The notes under the pieces were generated by a model. That model did no database searches. It saw only the letters and a program-made list of their open reading frames with translations, and was not told where the DNA came from. Source: Anaerolineaceae bacterium (GTDB taxonomy: Bacteria; Chloroflexota; Anaerolineae; Anaerolineales; Anaerolineaceae). From it: DNA of 44,950 bases. The DNA lies in NCBI GenBank assembly GCA_003524305.1, contig DQHW01000011.1:158261-203210 (forward strand), written 5' to 3'. The position numbers were made by a program, and so were the translations under genes. Each line of letters begins with the position of its first letter. The first letter of the stretch is position 1. Below are positions 24,650 to 31,903 of the stretch, in pieces.

Positions 24650-25711
24650 TTAATCAATTTCTTCGATACTGATGCTGCCAATAGCCAGGTCAACCTGAAT
24701 GGTGATTTTGTCAGCACCCGTTTTGGCTGCTGGCGAGCGGAAGGTGTCACCATCTCTGACATAGCCATCAGGAATTCTCGAACCTACAATTGCCTTGTCG
24801 GTCTTGATAACCACTTCAGCGCCGGCAGGCACTCGGATGATCAACTCACCAACTGCTCCGCTTACTGCGGCATCTACATCCATTCCGGAAGGCAGGGTCA
24901 GGATGGTTTGTCCAACGCCCATTTCGGTATTGATTTCATTCACATTGGTGCCGGTCAAATCTATACGCATCTGACCAACGCCCAATTCGGTGCTCAACGT
25001 CATGGGGATATCCGAGTTCAGGTCAAAAATCCATGGGCTGATATTGGTATTAATCGGAATGATCACCAAACCATTTCCCTCAAGTAAAAGAGAGCTTTTT
25101 CCGTTCACTGGAGCGGAGTAATACGGATCAAGTGTCATTTCTTTTGGCAGACCGGCATTGCCGCTTACCAACATGTCTTTATCAGCACCGCCAGAAAGAT
25201 TCATTTCACCAACAGCCATGGCAAAGCGCACATCCGATGAAGTAGCTTTATCGAGTGATTGTTCAAAATCAACTGATTTCATGCCAACACTGAAAAATGG
25301 AGAGATTGTCGCCAACCACACGATGCCACCTACCAGTGCGAGACCAATAACAACTCTAAAAAGGTTGCTCCAAACAGAGCCTCGGTGACCAAAGATCACA
25401 TCCAGACCGATGGCAACCAACAGAATCGGCCATAGTCTTAAGAACAGTGCAAATCCGCCAAATTCAAGGTAATGCAGGTTGCCAAGCAGCATAATGGTGC
25501 CAAGACCCAACAGCACCATGGGTCCCACCCAACCGTCGCGCCGATAGAGACCATCCAGACCGGCAATGATCAAAATTACCGGCCAATATTGCATCAGGTT
25601 TTCCCAAAGTGAGCCTGAAACGGTTCCAATATTGATCAAAAAGATGAACACACCCAGGGCAACCAACAACAGCGGAAAGAATAAACTTCCGGGTTTCTTT
25701 TTCTCTTCCAT
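24650..25711 (-). CDS. LiaI/LiaF-like membrane protein with C-terminal toast-rack domain
   Basis: A 353-aa protein starting at ATG 25711 (GGA SD; the frame open to 25777 overlaps the upstream gene and is rejected). The first 150 residues hold about six short hydrophobic segments of the LiaI/LiaF-type TM region (PLLLVALGVFIFLINIG, YWPVILIIAGLDGLY, RLWPILLVAIGLDVIFG), a triple repeat of the WP-(I/V)-L-hydrophobic-GLD pattern. The C-terminal 200 residues are beta-rich with repeated LGVGQMRIDLTGTNV/MGVGQTILTLP and end in GSISIEEID, as in the LiaF/DUF2154 toast-rack fold. Last gene of a five-gene envelope operon. Confidence 0.8.
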   Translation of the reverse strand: MEEKKKPGSLFFPLLLVALGVFIFLINIGTVSGSLWENLMQYWPVILIIAGLDGLYRRDGWVGPMVLLGLGTIMLLGNLHYLEFGGFALFLRLWPILLVAIGLDVIFGHRGSVWSNLFRVVIGLALVGGIVWLATISPFFSVGMKSVDFEQSLDKATSSDVRFAMAVGEMNLSGGADKDMLVSGNAGLPKEMTLDPYYSAPVNGKSSLLLEGNGLVIIPINTNISPWIFDLNSDIPMTLSTELGVGQMRIDLTGTNVNEINTEMGVGQTILTLPSGMDVDAAVSGAVGELIIRVPAGAEVVIKTDKAIVGSRIPDGYVRDGDTFRSPAAKTGADKITIQVDLAIGSISIEEID

Positions 25712-25713
25712 AG

Positions 25714-26172
25714 CTAATCCTTTTTTGTTCCTCGGATTACCAGTGCAACACCTGCCAATAGGATCAATCCAGCCCAAAGTACTCCGCTATCCAGCCAACT
25801 CAACCAAGAGATATTTAATTGCTTGAGTAAGAAGAATCCGCCAGCCAATACCAGAGCTATACCAATATAACGTGCGGTATTTTGATTGGGTTGTTTCACT
25901 GCACTGATAAAATCGTCACGCACCATTTCGGCACGTTCTTTGATATCTTCACCATCAAAACGTTCGGGGTGGGTATCAGCATAAACATGATCTTCAAGAG
26001 GGATCACGATCCACATAATCAGGTAGATCACAGGGCCGAATCCTCCCAGCAAAGTTAGCACCACGAAGAAGAGTCTGGTGATGGTGATGTCAATATTGAG
26101 ATATTTTGCCAGACCGCCGCATACGCCGCCCAACATCCGATCAGTTTGACTTCGATGGAGTTTATTTGTCAT
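25714..26172 (-). CDS. PspC-domain membrane protein
   Basis: A 152-aa protein. Residues 5-60 are a clear PspC domain: LHRSQTDRMLGGVCGGLAKYLNIDITITRLFFVVLTLLGG...IYLIMWIVIPLE. A hydrophilic linker with KERAEMVRDDF follows, then two more hydrophobic segments of the LiaI type (IGIALVLAGGFFLLKQLN, LWAGLILLAGVALVI). PspC proteins sense or buffer membrane stress. Its stop lies 2 nt from the LiaF-like start, so the two are tightly coupled. No PspA gene is in the window. Confidence 0.9.
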   Translation of the reverse strand: MTNKLHRSQTDRMLGGVCGGLAKYLNIDITITRLFFVVLTLLGGFGPVIYLIMWIVIPLEDHVYADTHPERFDGEDIKERAEMVRDDFISAVKQPNQNTARYIGIALVLAGGFFLLKQLNISWLSWLDSGVLWAGLILLAGVALVIRGTKKD

Positions 26173-26181
26173 GACATGCTC

Positions 26182-26826
26182 CTACTCTTTCTTCATGAAT
26201 GAACGAACCACCAGGTAGCCCCCTGCAGCCACAAAAGCAATTGCCCAAATCCAACCGAAGATGGAATTCACAAGCGCTCCTGAGCCGATCAAGATCAAGG
26301 TTCCTAACACAAAACAGACTGCAGCCGGGATCCACGGCCATTTTTCGTTCTTCAGATTAGGCAGCAGCCCAAGCGCGGCAAAAGTAGCGCCAATGCCCAG
26401 AAAGAAAACGCCACCCTGGAGCATACCGTGTCCGTTTTGAATGCCGGCTACCAACGCAATGGTAGAAACCGCACCAGCCGGGATAACTGCCCACCAATTG
26501 GAGGGTTTTAGAAGATAGACACCTACAAATCCAAGGGCAATTGAACCTAGGAACAAAGTGCCGCCAAATTTATCAGTGAATCTAGGCGCCAGATCACCTA
26601 AAGCAATCAAGGCTGCCAAACCCACCAATGTACTGCCAGGAATCAACGCCCACCAATGTTCCTTGTTGTTCAAAACTACATAAAGGAAAACGAGTCCGCC
26701 GGCCAGAAAGAACATGGAAACAAACAATCCGCCTATGGGAAGGTGAAAGATTTGCTGTACCAGGAAAACGATGCCTGCCAGAACCAATAAGCTGCCAAAT
26801 AATGCTTGTTTTGATAGTTTGTTCAT
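26182..26826 (-). CDS. Polytopic membrane protein of the PspC/LiaF-like operon
   Basis: A 214-aa protein with seven to eight hydrophobic segments and very short loops, starting at ATG 26826 (TTGGAG SD). The frame open up to 26913 runs into the upstream gene and is rejected. It opens with LFGSLLVLAGIVFLVQQIFHLPIGG, the LiaI-like pattern shared with its neighbours, and ends in YLVVRSFMKKE. No catalytic residues stand out. Function unknown; context suggests an envelope-stress accessory. Confidence 0.8.
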   Translation of the reverse strand: MNKLSKQALFGSLLVLAGIVFLVQQIFHLPIGGLFVSMFFLAGGLVFLYVVLNNKEHWWALIPGSTLVGLAALIALGDLAPRFTDKFGGTLFLGSIALGFVGVYLLKPSNWWAVIPAGAVSTIALVAGIQNGHGMLQGGVFFLGIGATFAALGLLPNLKNEKWPWIPAAVCFVLGTLILIGSGALVNSIFGWIWAIAFVAAGGYLVVRSFMKKE

Positions 26827-26839
26827 CTGATTACTCCAA

Positions 26840-27637
26840 TCAATTAATATCGACGGAACCAACTCCGCCTTCGTAAGAAATTTCAACTTTATTGGCTGCC
26901 GTGTTGTAATCAACGGATTGGTAAGTGTGACCGTTTTGAGGGAAGCGGCTTGTGTTCACATTGATGCCTGAAAGACCGCTTGATTCGCGGATGGAGGCTG
27001 CCACACCCTGGGGAATGTGCAATTTCACTTCAGCAGCACCTGATTTGACCACAACGCGGGTAAACCCTGCATTTTGCGGCAGTTTGACATCTGTTGAACT
27101 GGCACCTGTTTCAATGGTCAACTCGGTAATTTTGAGATCAGTCAGGTCTAACCTGGCCTCGCAAGCGCCTGAATGAATTCGCAGTTGCAGTGGAATTTCG
27201 TTGGTCAGGTTGACATTCCAATTAAAACCGTGCTGTCCGGCTGTCCACACGCCAGGGAAAATAAAATCAGACGGCGTGTTAATTTTCAAAAACGCTTTAC
27301 CATTGTTACGATGAAGTTCTTCTGTGATGCCGCCAGTGAAGGAACCACTCAATAATTCCTGTGGTTTTGCACCCGAACCAATCACCATCCGCCCGGCACC
27401 GTAATTGAAGTGAATCTCAGCTTCAGTATCGTTCATCATTGGAACGGATCGTTCAACTGACTCAAGGGTACCCTTTGAAAGGTAAGGACCTAATAAGAAC
27501 CAGACACCCAACAGAACAAGTACCAGCGGCCAAAAATATCGCCACACACGATGATCTACAACTCCCAGGTTGATACCCAAGAGGACAACACCCAATAAAA
27601 CAATAATTGTTCCGAAGAATAAAGCCGATCTTTTCAT
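26840..27637 (-). CDS. LiaF-like membrane-anchored toast-rack protein
   Basis: A 265-aa protein: two N-terminal membrane segments (LFFGTIIVLLGVVLLGINLGVV, YFWPLVLVLLGVWFLLGPYL) and a 200-residue beta-rich domain with repeated strand patterns (HFNYGAGRMVIGSGAKPQELLSG, LTIETGASSTDVKLP, VVVKSGAAEVKLHIP). The domain resembles the toast-rack of LiaF/DUF2154 and parallels that of the fifth gene in the operon, so two such domains are made from one transcript. SD GAGGAG before ATG 27637. Confidence 0.8.
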   Translation of the reverse strand: MKRSALFFGTIIVLLGVVLLGINLGVVDHRVWRYFWPLVLVLLGVWFLLGPYLSKGTLESVERSVPMMNDTEAEIHFNYGAGRMVIGSGAKPQELLSGSFTGGITEELHRNNGKAFLKINTPSDFIFPGVWTAGQHGFNWNVNLTNEIPLQLRIHSGACEARLDLTDLKITELTIETGASSTDVKLPQNAGFTRVVVKSGAAEVKLHIPQGVAASIRESSGLSGINVNTSRFPQNGHTYQSVDYNTAANKVEISYEGGVGSVDIN

Positions 27638-27658
27638 TTTTTCTCCTCAAACCTGCAA

Positions 27659-28177
27659 TTATGATTTACGCGGACGCAGCAAAGTGCGTAAACCAATTAA
27701 AATACCGGCGGCTACCAGCAATAAAGGCCAATAATCGCCAAAAGCTTTGAATGCGCCGAAAAAAGCACCAAAGATGATGAACATCACCAGGCTGGTGCCG
27801 ATCGTATCAAGTGCAGAGCCGAGGGAATATCGATCGCGTGCACCCAAAACATGCGCCAAAATCATGCCAATGCCAGAAAAACCAGGGATTAATGTCCACA
27901 TGTAAGCCCAACTACCCCAGTTGCCGGTAATGTTTTGATAATAAAGGATACCGCCGATACCACCTACGATCACGGCAGGTACTGCCATATCCGGTGCGCC
28001 GACAATTAATCCAAGCACCAGCAAACCGGCACCAACCGCCATAATGATGGTTGGCCAGGAATAACTTATGTTTAACCACTGATTAAATTGGGGAACCATG
28101 TTGGCGAGGATGAAATACACACCCAATAAAACAAGGATGACACCTACGGCCAAACTGGAACGCTGTGAACGATTCAT
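27659..28177 (-). CDS. LiaI-like membrane protein, first gene of the operon
   Basis: A 172-aa protein with six hydrophobic segments; it begins SSLAVGVILVLLGVYFILANMV and ends YWPLLLVAAGILIGLRTLLRPRKS, again the YWP...AAGI pattern of the LiaI/LiaF region. SD CGGAGG before ATG 28177. It faces the cysK leader across a 140-bp divergent region containing an inverted repeat. As the first gene it probably sets expression of the five-gene membrane cluster. Confidence 0.75.
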   Translation of the reverse strand: MNRSQRSSLAVGVILVLLGVYFILANMVPQFNQWLNISYSWPTIIMAVGAGLLVLGLIVGAPDMAVPAVIVGGIGGILYYQNITGNWGSWAYMWTLIPGFSGIGMILAHVLGARDRYSLGSALDTIGTSLVMFIIFGAFFGAFKAFGDYWPLLLVAAGILIGLRTLLRPRKS

Positions 28178-28227
28178 AATTACCTCCGATAAAAAAATGT
28201 TTATTTAGATAATATACGCATGAGAAT

Positions 28228-28246
28228 TGTTAAAGTTGCATTAACA
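28228..28246. promoter_or_regulatory. Inverted repeat in the divergent cysK / membrane-operon region
   Basis: TGTTAA-N7-TTAACA, a perfect 6-bp inverted repeat with half-sites 13 bp apart, upstream of both divergent transcription units. Looks like a dimeric regulator site; the regulator is unknown. Confidence 0.35.
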
Positions 28247-28259
28247 TTCAGGTTCTCTA

Positions 28260-28287
28260 TTGACTTTCTAAATATATCGAATACAAT
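28260..28287 (+). promoter_or_regulatory. Promoter of the cysK leader transcript
   Basis: TTGACT (28260-28265), 16-nt spacer, TACAAT (28282-28287): five of six matches in each box. Predicted transcript start near 28294, giving a leader of about 200 nt before cysK. Confidence 0.65.
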
Positions 28288-28319
28288 AAGACAAATTAAG
28301 TCTAATTATTGGAGTATCT

Positions 28320-28361
28320 ATGAATCAAAATTGCTTGTGTAGAAGGCGGGGCACGATCTAA
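28320..28361 (+). CDS. Cysteine leader peptide (13 aa)
   Basis: ATG 28320 with GGAG 6 nt upstream, encoding MNQNCLCRRRGTI and then TAA (28359-28361). Two Cys codons (TGC 28332-28334, TGT 28338-28340) are separated by one Leu codon, and three Arg codons follow. It lies between a good promoter and a terminator-like hairpin and precedes cysteine synthase. This is the layout of an amino-acid attenuator in which ribosome stalling at Cys codons reports low charged tRNA-Cys. Translation itself is inferred from the SD and context. Confidence 0.7.
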   Translation: MNQNCLCRRRGTI

Positions 28362-28456
28362 CACCGCCAGAGTCGAATCCTCACGGTCAACTTTTTCTGG
28401 CGGCGGTAGACGTCCCCGCACGTTCTTTGTGCAGCGCTCTCCGTCGCTTTTGATTT
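28345..28456 (+). promoter_or_regulatory. Transcription attenuator of cysK-cysE
   Basis: Four mutually exclusive segments. 1: GGCGG (28345-28349), inside the Arg codons of the leader peptide. 2: CCGCCAG (28364-28370). 3: CTGGCGGCGG (28397-28406). 4: CCGTCGC (28441-28447) followed by TTTTGATTT. Segments 1:2 and 3:4 can pair (3:4 as GCGGCGG/CCGTCGC with one G-U), or 2:3 can pair (CCGCCAG/CTGGCGG, 7 bp plus A-T). The 3:4 loop holds a GCAC/GTGC inner stem. A ribosome stalled at the Cys codons would cover segment 1, free segment 2 to pair with 3 and prevent the 3:4 terminator. The pairings are seen; the mechanism is inferred. Confidence 0.65.
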
Positions 28457-28493
28457 AAGTTGGCCGTATTTTATTTAAAGATCGGATATTAAA

Positions 28494-29426
28494 ATGAAAA
28501 TAGCAAATGATGTTACCGAATTAATTGGCAATACCCCTCTTGTCAAATTGAACCGGCTTACCAAAGACAGCGTAGCTACGGTTGCCGCGAAACTGGAATA
28601 TTTCAACCCCTCCCACAGTGTGAAAGACCGTATCGGCGTTTCGATGGTCGATGCCGGAGAGCAAGCCGGGTTGATCACCAAGGATACCATTCTGATCGAA
28701 CCCACAAGCGGAAATACCGGCATAGCGCTGGCTTTTGTTGCAGCCGCACGCGGATATAAACTGGTGCTTGTAATGCCTGACACGATGAGCAAAGAACGCC
28801 GTATGCTGCTGCGCGCTTATGGGGCAGAATTGATCCTTACCCCGGGCAGCGATGGCATGCCTGGTGCAATCCGCAAAGCCGAGGAGATTGCCGCTTCAGA
28901 CAAAAAATATTTCATGCCGCAGCAGTTTAAAAACGCGGCCAACCCCGAGATTCACCGCACGACTACCGCTGAAGAGATTTGGCGCGACACAGACGGCCAG
29001 GTTGATTTTGTTGTGTCTGGCGTAGGCACCGGTGGTACCATCACCGGCGTTGGCGAAGTGTTGAAATCGCGCAAACCATCTATCAAAATGATCGCAGTCG
29101 AACCGGATGCCTCGGCAGTCCTTTCTGGCGGCGCAAAAGGCCCGCATGTCATCCAGGGCATAGGCGCCGGCTTTGTGCCTGATGTGCTCAACACCAAGAT
29201 CTATGATGAGATCATCCGCGTTAAGAATGATGACGCTCTTGTAACCGCACGAGAGATGGCCACCCGCGAGGGGCTGTTGGTGGGCATCAGTTCAGGTGCT
29301 GCCACCTGGGCAGCTTTGCAAATTGCTGCCCGACCAGAAAACAAGGGCAAGCTGATTGTCGTGATCATACCGTCGTTTGGTGAACGCTACCTCAGCACAG
29401 CCTTATTTGCCAACCTGGCGGACTAG
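28494..29426 (+). CDS. cysK: Cysteine synthase (O-acetylserine sulfhydrylase)
   Basis: A 310-aa PLP enzyme that makes L-cysteine from O-acetylserine and sulfide. NPSHSVKDRIG carries the PLP lysine (Lys 44), EPTSGNTGIALAF the substrate-binding loop, SGVGTGGTITGVG the phosphate-binding glycine loop, and GISSGAA the PLP ring contact. Length is standard. It follows the attenuator leader and is 11 nt from cysE, whose product it binds in the cysteine synthase complex. The SD (AAAGATCGGA) is weak, which fits control at the leader. Confidence 0.96.
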   Translation: MKIANDVTELIGNTPLVKLNRLTKDSVATVAAKLEYFNPSHSVKDRIGVSMVDAGEQAGLITKDTILIEPTSGNTGIALAFVAAARGYKLVLVMPDTMSKERRMLLRAYGAELILTPGSDGMPGAIRKAEEIAASDKKYFMPQQFKNAANPEIHRTTTAEEIWRDTDGQVDFVVSGVGTGGTITGVGEVLKSRKPSIKMIAVEPDASAVLSGGAKGPHVIQGIGAGFVPDVLNTKIYDEIIRVKNDDALVTAREMATREGLLVGISSGAATWAALQIAARPENKGKLIVVIIPSFGERYLSTALFANLAD

Positions 29427-29437
29427 GGGCGCATCCA

Positions 29438-30181
29438 ATGGAGGGAACCGTGCCTTATTCACTTTTTCGTTACATCCGCGAGGATATCCGCTCGGTCTTT
29501 GAACGCGACCCGGCTGCACGCTCCACGCTTGAATTGATACTGTCGTATCCCGGGTTGCAAGCCGTTTGGGCACACCGCACCGAACATTGGATGTGGGAGC
29601 ATGGTCTCAAGCTGCTTGCTCGCTGGTTCTCGCAGATCACCCGTTTTTGGACGGGCATTGAAATCCACCCGGGAGCAAAGATCGGTCACAGCTTTTTCAT
29701 TGACCACGGCATGGGGGTGGTGATTGGTGAAACCGCCGAGATCGGCGACCGCGTTACAATTTATCACGGTGTTACTCTTGGAGGCACCAGCTTGCAAAAA
29801 GGTAAACGCCACCCTACACTTGAAGAAGATGTGGTGGTAGGCGCCGGTGCCAAGGTGTTGGGCAATATCGTGATTGGCTCGCACAGCCGTATCGGCGCCA
29901 ACGCCGTGGTAGTTAAACCCGTGCCGCCCAACTCGGTGGTGGTGGGTGTTCCCGGCCAGGTGGTCAGCCGCAGTCAACCTGCAGAAAGCGGTCCTGACCT
30001 TGAACACGGCCGTCTGCCGGATACCATCGGCGATTCAGTAGCTTCTTTAATGCAAAGACTTGAAGCCGTTGAAACCCGCTTAAAAACACTGGATAAACAC
30101 AAACATGATGAACAACTTGAACATGTTAGTGTGCATAAACCCACCGACGGTGTGTGGCATGGTGAAGATTTTATGATCTAA
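29438..30181 (+). CDS. cysE: Serine O-acetyltransferase
   Basis: A 247-aa left-handed beta-helix (hexapeptide) acyltransferase of the shorter EpsC/CysE type, giving O-acetylserine for CysK. Core: EIHPGAKIGHSFFIDHGMGVVIGETAEIGDRVTIYHGVTLGG (about residues 67-108) with the catalytic His-Asp region, then GKRHPTLEEDVVVGAGAKVLGNIVIG. The tail after VVSRSQ (about 185 onward) is charged, with a helix SLMQRLEAVETRLKTL, and is longer than usual. A GTG at 29450 with GGAGGG 4 nt upstream is a credible alternative start. Two hairpins follow the gene. Confidence 0.95.
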   Translation: MEGTVPYSLFRYIREDIRSVFERDPAARSTLELILSYPGLQAVWAHRTEHWMWEHGLKLLARWFSQITRFWTGIEIHPGAKIGHSFFIDHGMGVVIGETAEIGDRVTIYHGVTLGGTSLQKGKRHPTLEEDVVVGAGAKVLGNIVIGSHSRIGANAVVVKPVPPNSVVVGVPGQVVSRSQPAESGPDLEHGRLPDTIGDSVASLMQRLEAVETRLKTLDKHKHDEQLEHVSVHKPTDGVWHGEDFMI

Positions 30182-30191
30182 AAATAAGTGC

Positions 30192-30274
30192 AAACCCCCG
30201 CAGATACAAATCTGCAGGGGTTTATGATCAGACAAAGACAATCCCCCGCGGTTTGTATAAAACCGCGGGGGATT
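30192..30274. terminator. Twin hairpins between cysE and the CAP-LysM gene
   Basis: First: AAACCCC-C-GCAGAT / ATCTGC-A-GGGGTTT (30192-30223), one mismatch, ACAA loop. Second: a perfect 15-bp stem AATCCCCCGCGGTTT / AAACCGCGGGGGATT (30240-30254 and 30260-30274) with a GTATA loop, followed by TGTATTTATTAATTCTTTTT. They sit between convergent genes and can stop both strands. Confidence 0.8.
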
Positions 30275-30282
30275 TGTATTTA

Positions 30283-31287
30283 TTAATTCTTTTTGAATTT
30301 TGGTCTAATGAAAAAGAAAAAAACCACCACAAAGAAACCAACGGCGCTCAAGACGAGCAGCCCAAAACCCAGGTACTGCCGGTCGATCCTTTCGAGTAAT
30401 GGCAATTGCGTTGGAACCGGCGTCGGGGTAGCCGTCCGCGTCGGGCCGGGCGTGGTGGGAATGAGCGTTTGAGTAGGTGTGCGGGTGGGCATCATCACCG
30501 TGGAGGTACGGGTCGGTGTGATGGTGGGTGTCGGTTTGAGGCTGATCTTGAGTAAATCACCCACATAAATATCATTAGAGGTCATTGCATTGAGCGTTTT
30601 AATTGCATCAATGGTTACACCATAATTTACCGCAATGGTATAAAGTGTTTCACCGCTTTTTACAACATGTGAAATGTTTCCATCCAGATCAGGGGTTGAA
30701 GTTGGGAAGGAAACCACGTAATTATTCACAATGGGGGTGCTGCCATCAGGCAAATCAGTTGGAACAGAACCAGATCCTACGGAGGAACTCTCGCCCGTAT
30801 CACCAGATATTGCTCCGGCATGAAGAACATAATAAGTTGACCCGTCACCTGCAGTTGCAATACCAACGCCCACATACCTGTATTGTTGTTCGGTTGCGGG
30901 CAGCATATGCCAGTAATCACCCCAATAACCAGCCAAAATATCAATCGTCATGGTGTAGTGCTTTGCCCAGTTCTCTGTCACAAATGTCTTACTTCCACCG
31001 CCGAAGCCAAAACCAGAACACCTGGTACTTGCGTCAGTATATCCATAAGAAGTAAGGTGGCCGCCTGCCCCCATGCCGGCCATTTCTTCAGCAGTCCATT
31101 GTGCACATTGGTCCAAAGCTGAGTCTTCAATCAATGCATTTGACCAGTAACCAGATCGCCAACTATTCATCAAAGAAATCATGTCGGCACCTGTTACAGA
31201 ACCGGCTGCTTGAGCCTTGGTTAAAGGCAGAACCAGCAGACCGGCAAGCAAAACAACTATTAGGAAAAGATATATATATCGGCGCAT
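30283..31287 (-). CDS. Membrane-anchored CAP (SCP/PR1) domain protein with LysM
   Basis: A 334-aa cell-surface protein. Order: signal peptide (residues 1-28, ending AQA); CAP domain about 35-165 with SALDQCAQWTAEEMAGMG, GHLTSYGYTD, TENW and YRYVGVGIATAGDGSTYYVLHAG; LysM about 205-252 (HVVKSGETLYTIAVNYGVTIDAIKTLNAMTSNDIYVGDLLKI); a Thr/Pro-rich stalk (PTPTITPTRTST...); and a C-terminal membrane helix with a basic end (IRPKFKKN). LysM suggests glycan binding; CAP is of unknown activity in bacteria. No SD precedes ATG 31287; a TATAAT lies only 10 nt upstream, implying a nearly leaderless mRNA. Confidence 0.85.
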   Translation of the reverse strand: MRRYIYLFLIVVLLAGLLVLPLTKAQAAGSVTGADMISLMNSWRSGYWSNALIEDSALDQCAQWTAEEMAGMGAGGHLTSYGYTDASTRCSGFGFGGGSKTFVTENWAKHYTMTIDILAGYWGDYWHMLPATEQQYRYVGVGIATAGDGSTYYVLHAGAISGDTGESSSVGSGSVPTDLPDGSTPIVNNYVVSFPTSTPDLDGNISHVVKSGETLYTIAVNYGVTIDAIKTLNAMTSNDIYVGDLLKISLKPTPTITPTRTSTVMMPTRTPTQTLIPTTPGPTRTATPTPVPTQLPLLERIDRQYLGFGLLVLSAVGFFVVVFFFFIRPKFKKN

Positions 31288-31314
31288 CGTTGTGCAATTA
31301 TAACCGATGCGCCG
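31280..31314. promoter_or_regulatory. 10-bp inverted repeat around the CAP-LysM promoter and start codon
   Basis: CGGCGCATCG (31280-31289) and CGATGCGCCG (31305-31314) are perfect complements with a 15-bp spacer. The spacer holds the minus-strand -10 box TATAAT (31302-31297), and the left arm covers the ATG (31287-31285). Predicted transcript start is about 31290, so the repeat is more likely a DNA operator than an mRNA structure. Confidence 0.55.
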
Positions 31315-31342
31315 AGGGGTGCAATTCTAAAACTGTCAAGAA

Positions 31343-31765
31343 TTAATGCAGGCTGCGTTCCTCAAAGTTAGTACCCATGGCTTCAGCCACTACCAGAAAA
31401 TCAGTAGCCGAGATCATACCCACGATCAATCCGGTGCTGTCAACCACTGGCAGGTGATGCACACGCAGTTGCTTCATCAAGGCAGCACATTCAGTCAGTT
31501 TCATCGTTTCTGGCACAGTGACCACCGGCGAAACCATAATCTCGCGAATTTTAGTCTCGGCAGGATTGTTTTTCTGGGCGACAATTTTGTCGCAAATATC
31601 AATGGAGGTGACAATACCATATTCAGGGTTTGTTGGGGTTTTGTTGACGATGACACTGTTCAAATAGCGATGGCGCATGAGGGATAACCCCTCGTTGACG
31701 CTTGCATCTGGATCAATAAAAATCACAAGGTCTTTCATCCAGTTCTTGACGGTCAAAAGCTTCAT
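31343..31765 (-). CDS. CBS-domain pair protein
   Basis: A 140-aa protein made only of two CBS domains: residues about 8-65 (VKNWMKDLVIFIDPDASVNEGLSLMRHRYLNSVIV...GIVTSIDICDKIV) and about 75-133 (VSPVVTVPETMKLTECAALMKQLRVHHLPVVDSTGLIVGMISATDFLV). CBS pairs bind adenosine nucleotides and act as sensors of energy state. SD AAGGAG 6 nt before ATG 31765. It is alone apart from surE upstream in the same direction; the target protein is not apparent. Confidence 0.9.
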   Translation of the reverse strand: MKLLTVKNWMKDLVIFIDPDASVNEGLSLMRHRYLNSVIVNKTPTNPEYGIVTSIDICDKIVAQKNNPAETKIREIMVSPVVTVPETMKLTECAALMKQLRVHHLPVVDSTGLIVGMISATDFLVVAEAMGTNFEERSLH

Positions 31766-31863
31766 GCATCTCTCCTTGAGTCATACTAGTTTGGATTGAA
31801 CAAGAAAATTGTCAACGAACGATATGAATAATTTAACGTTTTCTTAGGCAAAAGTCAAATGTG

Positions 31864-31878
31864 ATTTGTCAGACAAAT
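31864..31878. promoter_or_regulatory. Perfect 15-bp palindrome upstream of the CBS gene
   Basis: ATTTGTC-A-GACAAAT. The single central base makes an RNA hairpin unlikely, so a protein-binding site is more plausible. It lies about 100 bp before the CBS gene and 26 bp after the surE stop. Confidence 0.3.
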
Positions 31879-31903
31879 TGTGGTACATCCTTCGTATTTG
31901 CAA

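Noticed and set aside
28361..28400. tRNA gene (GTCGAATCC resembles a T-loop)
   Set aside because: No acceptor stem, anticodon arm or D-arm can be formed; the sequence is better explained by the attenuator stems.
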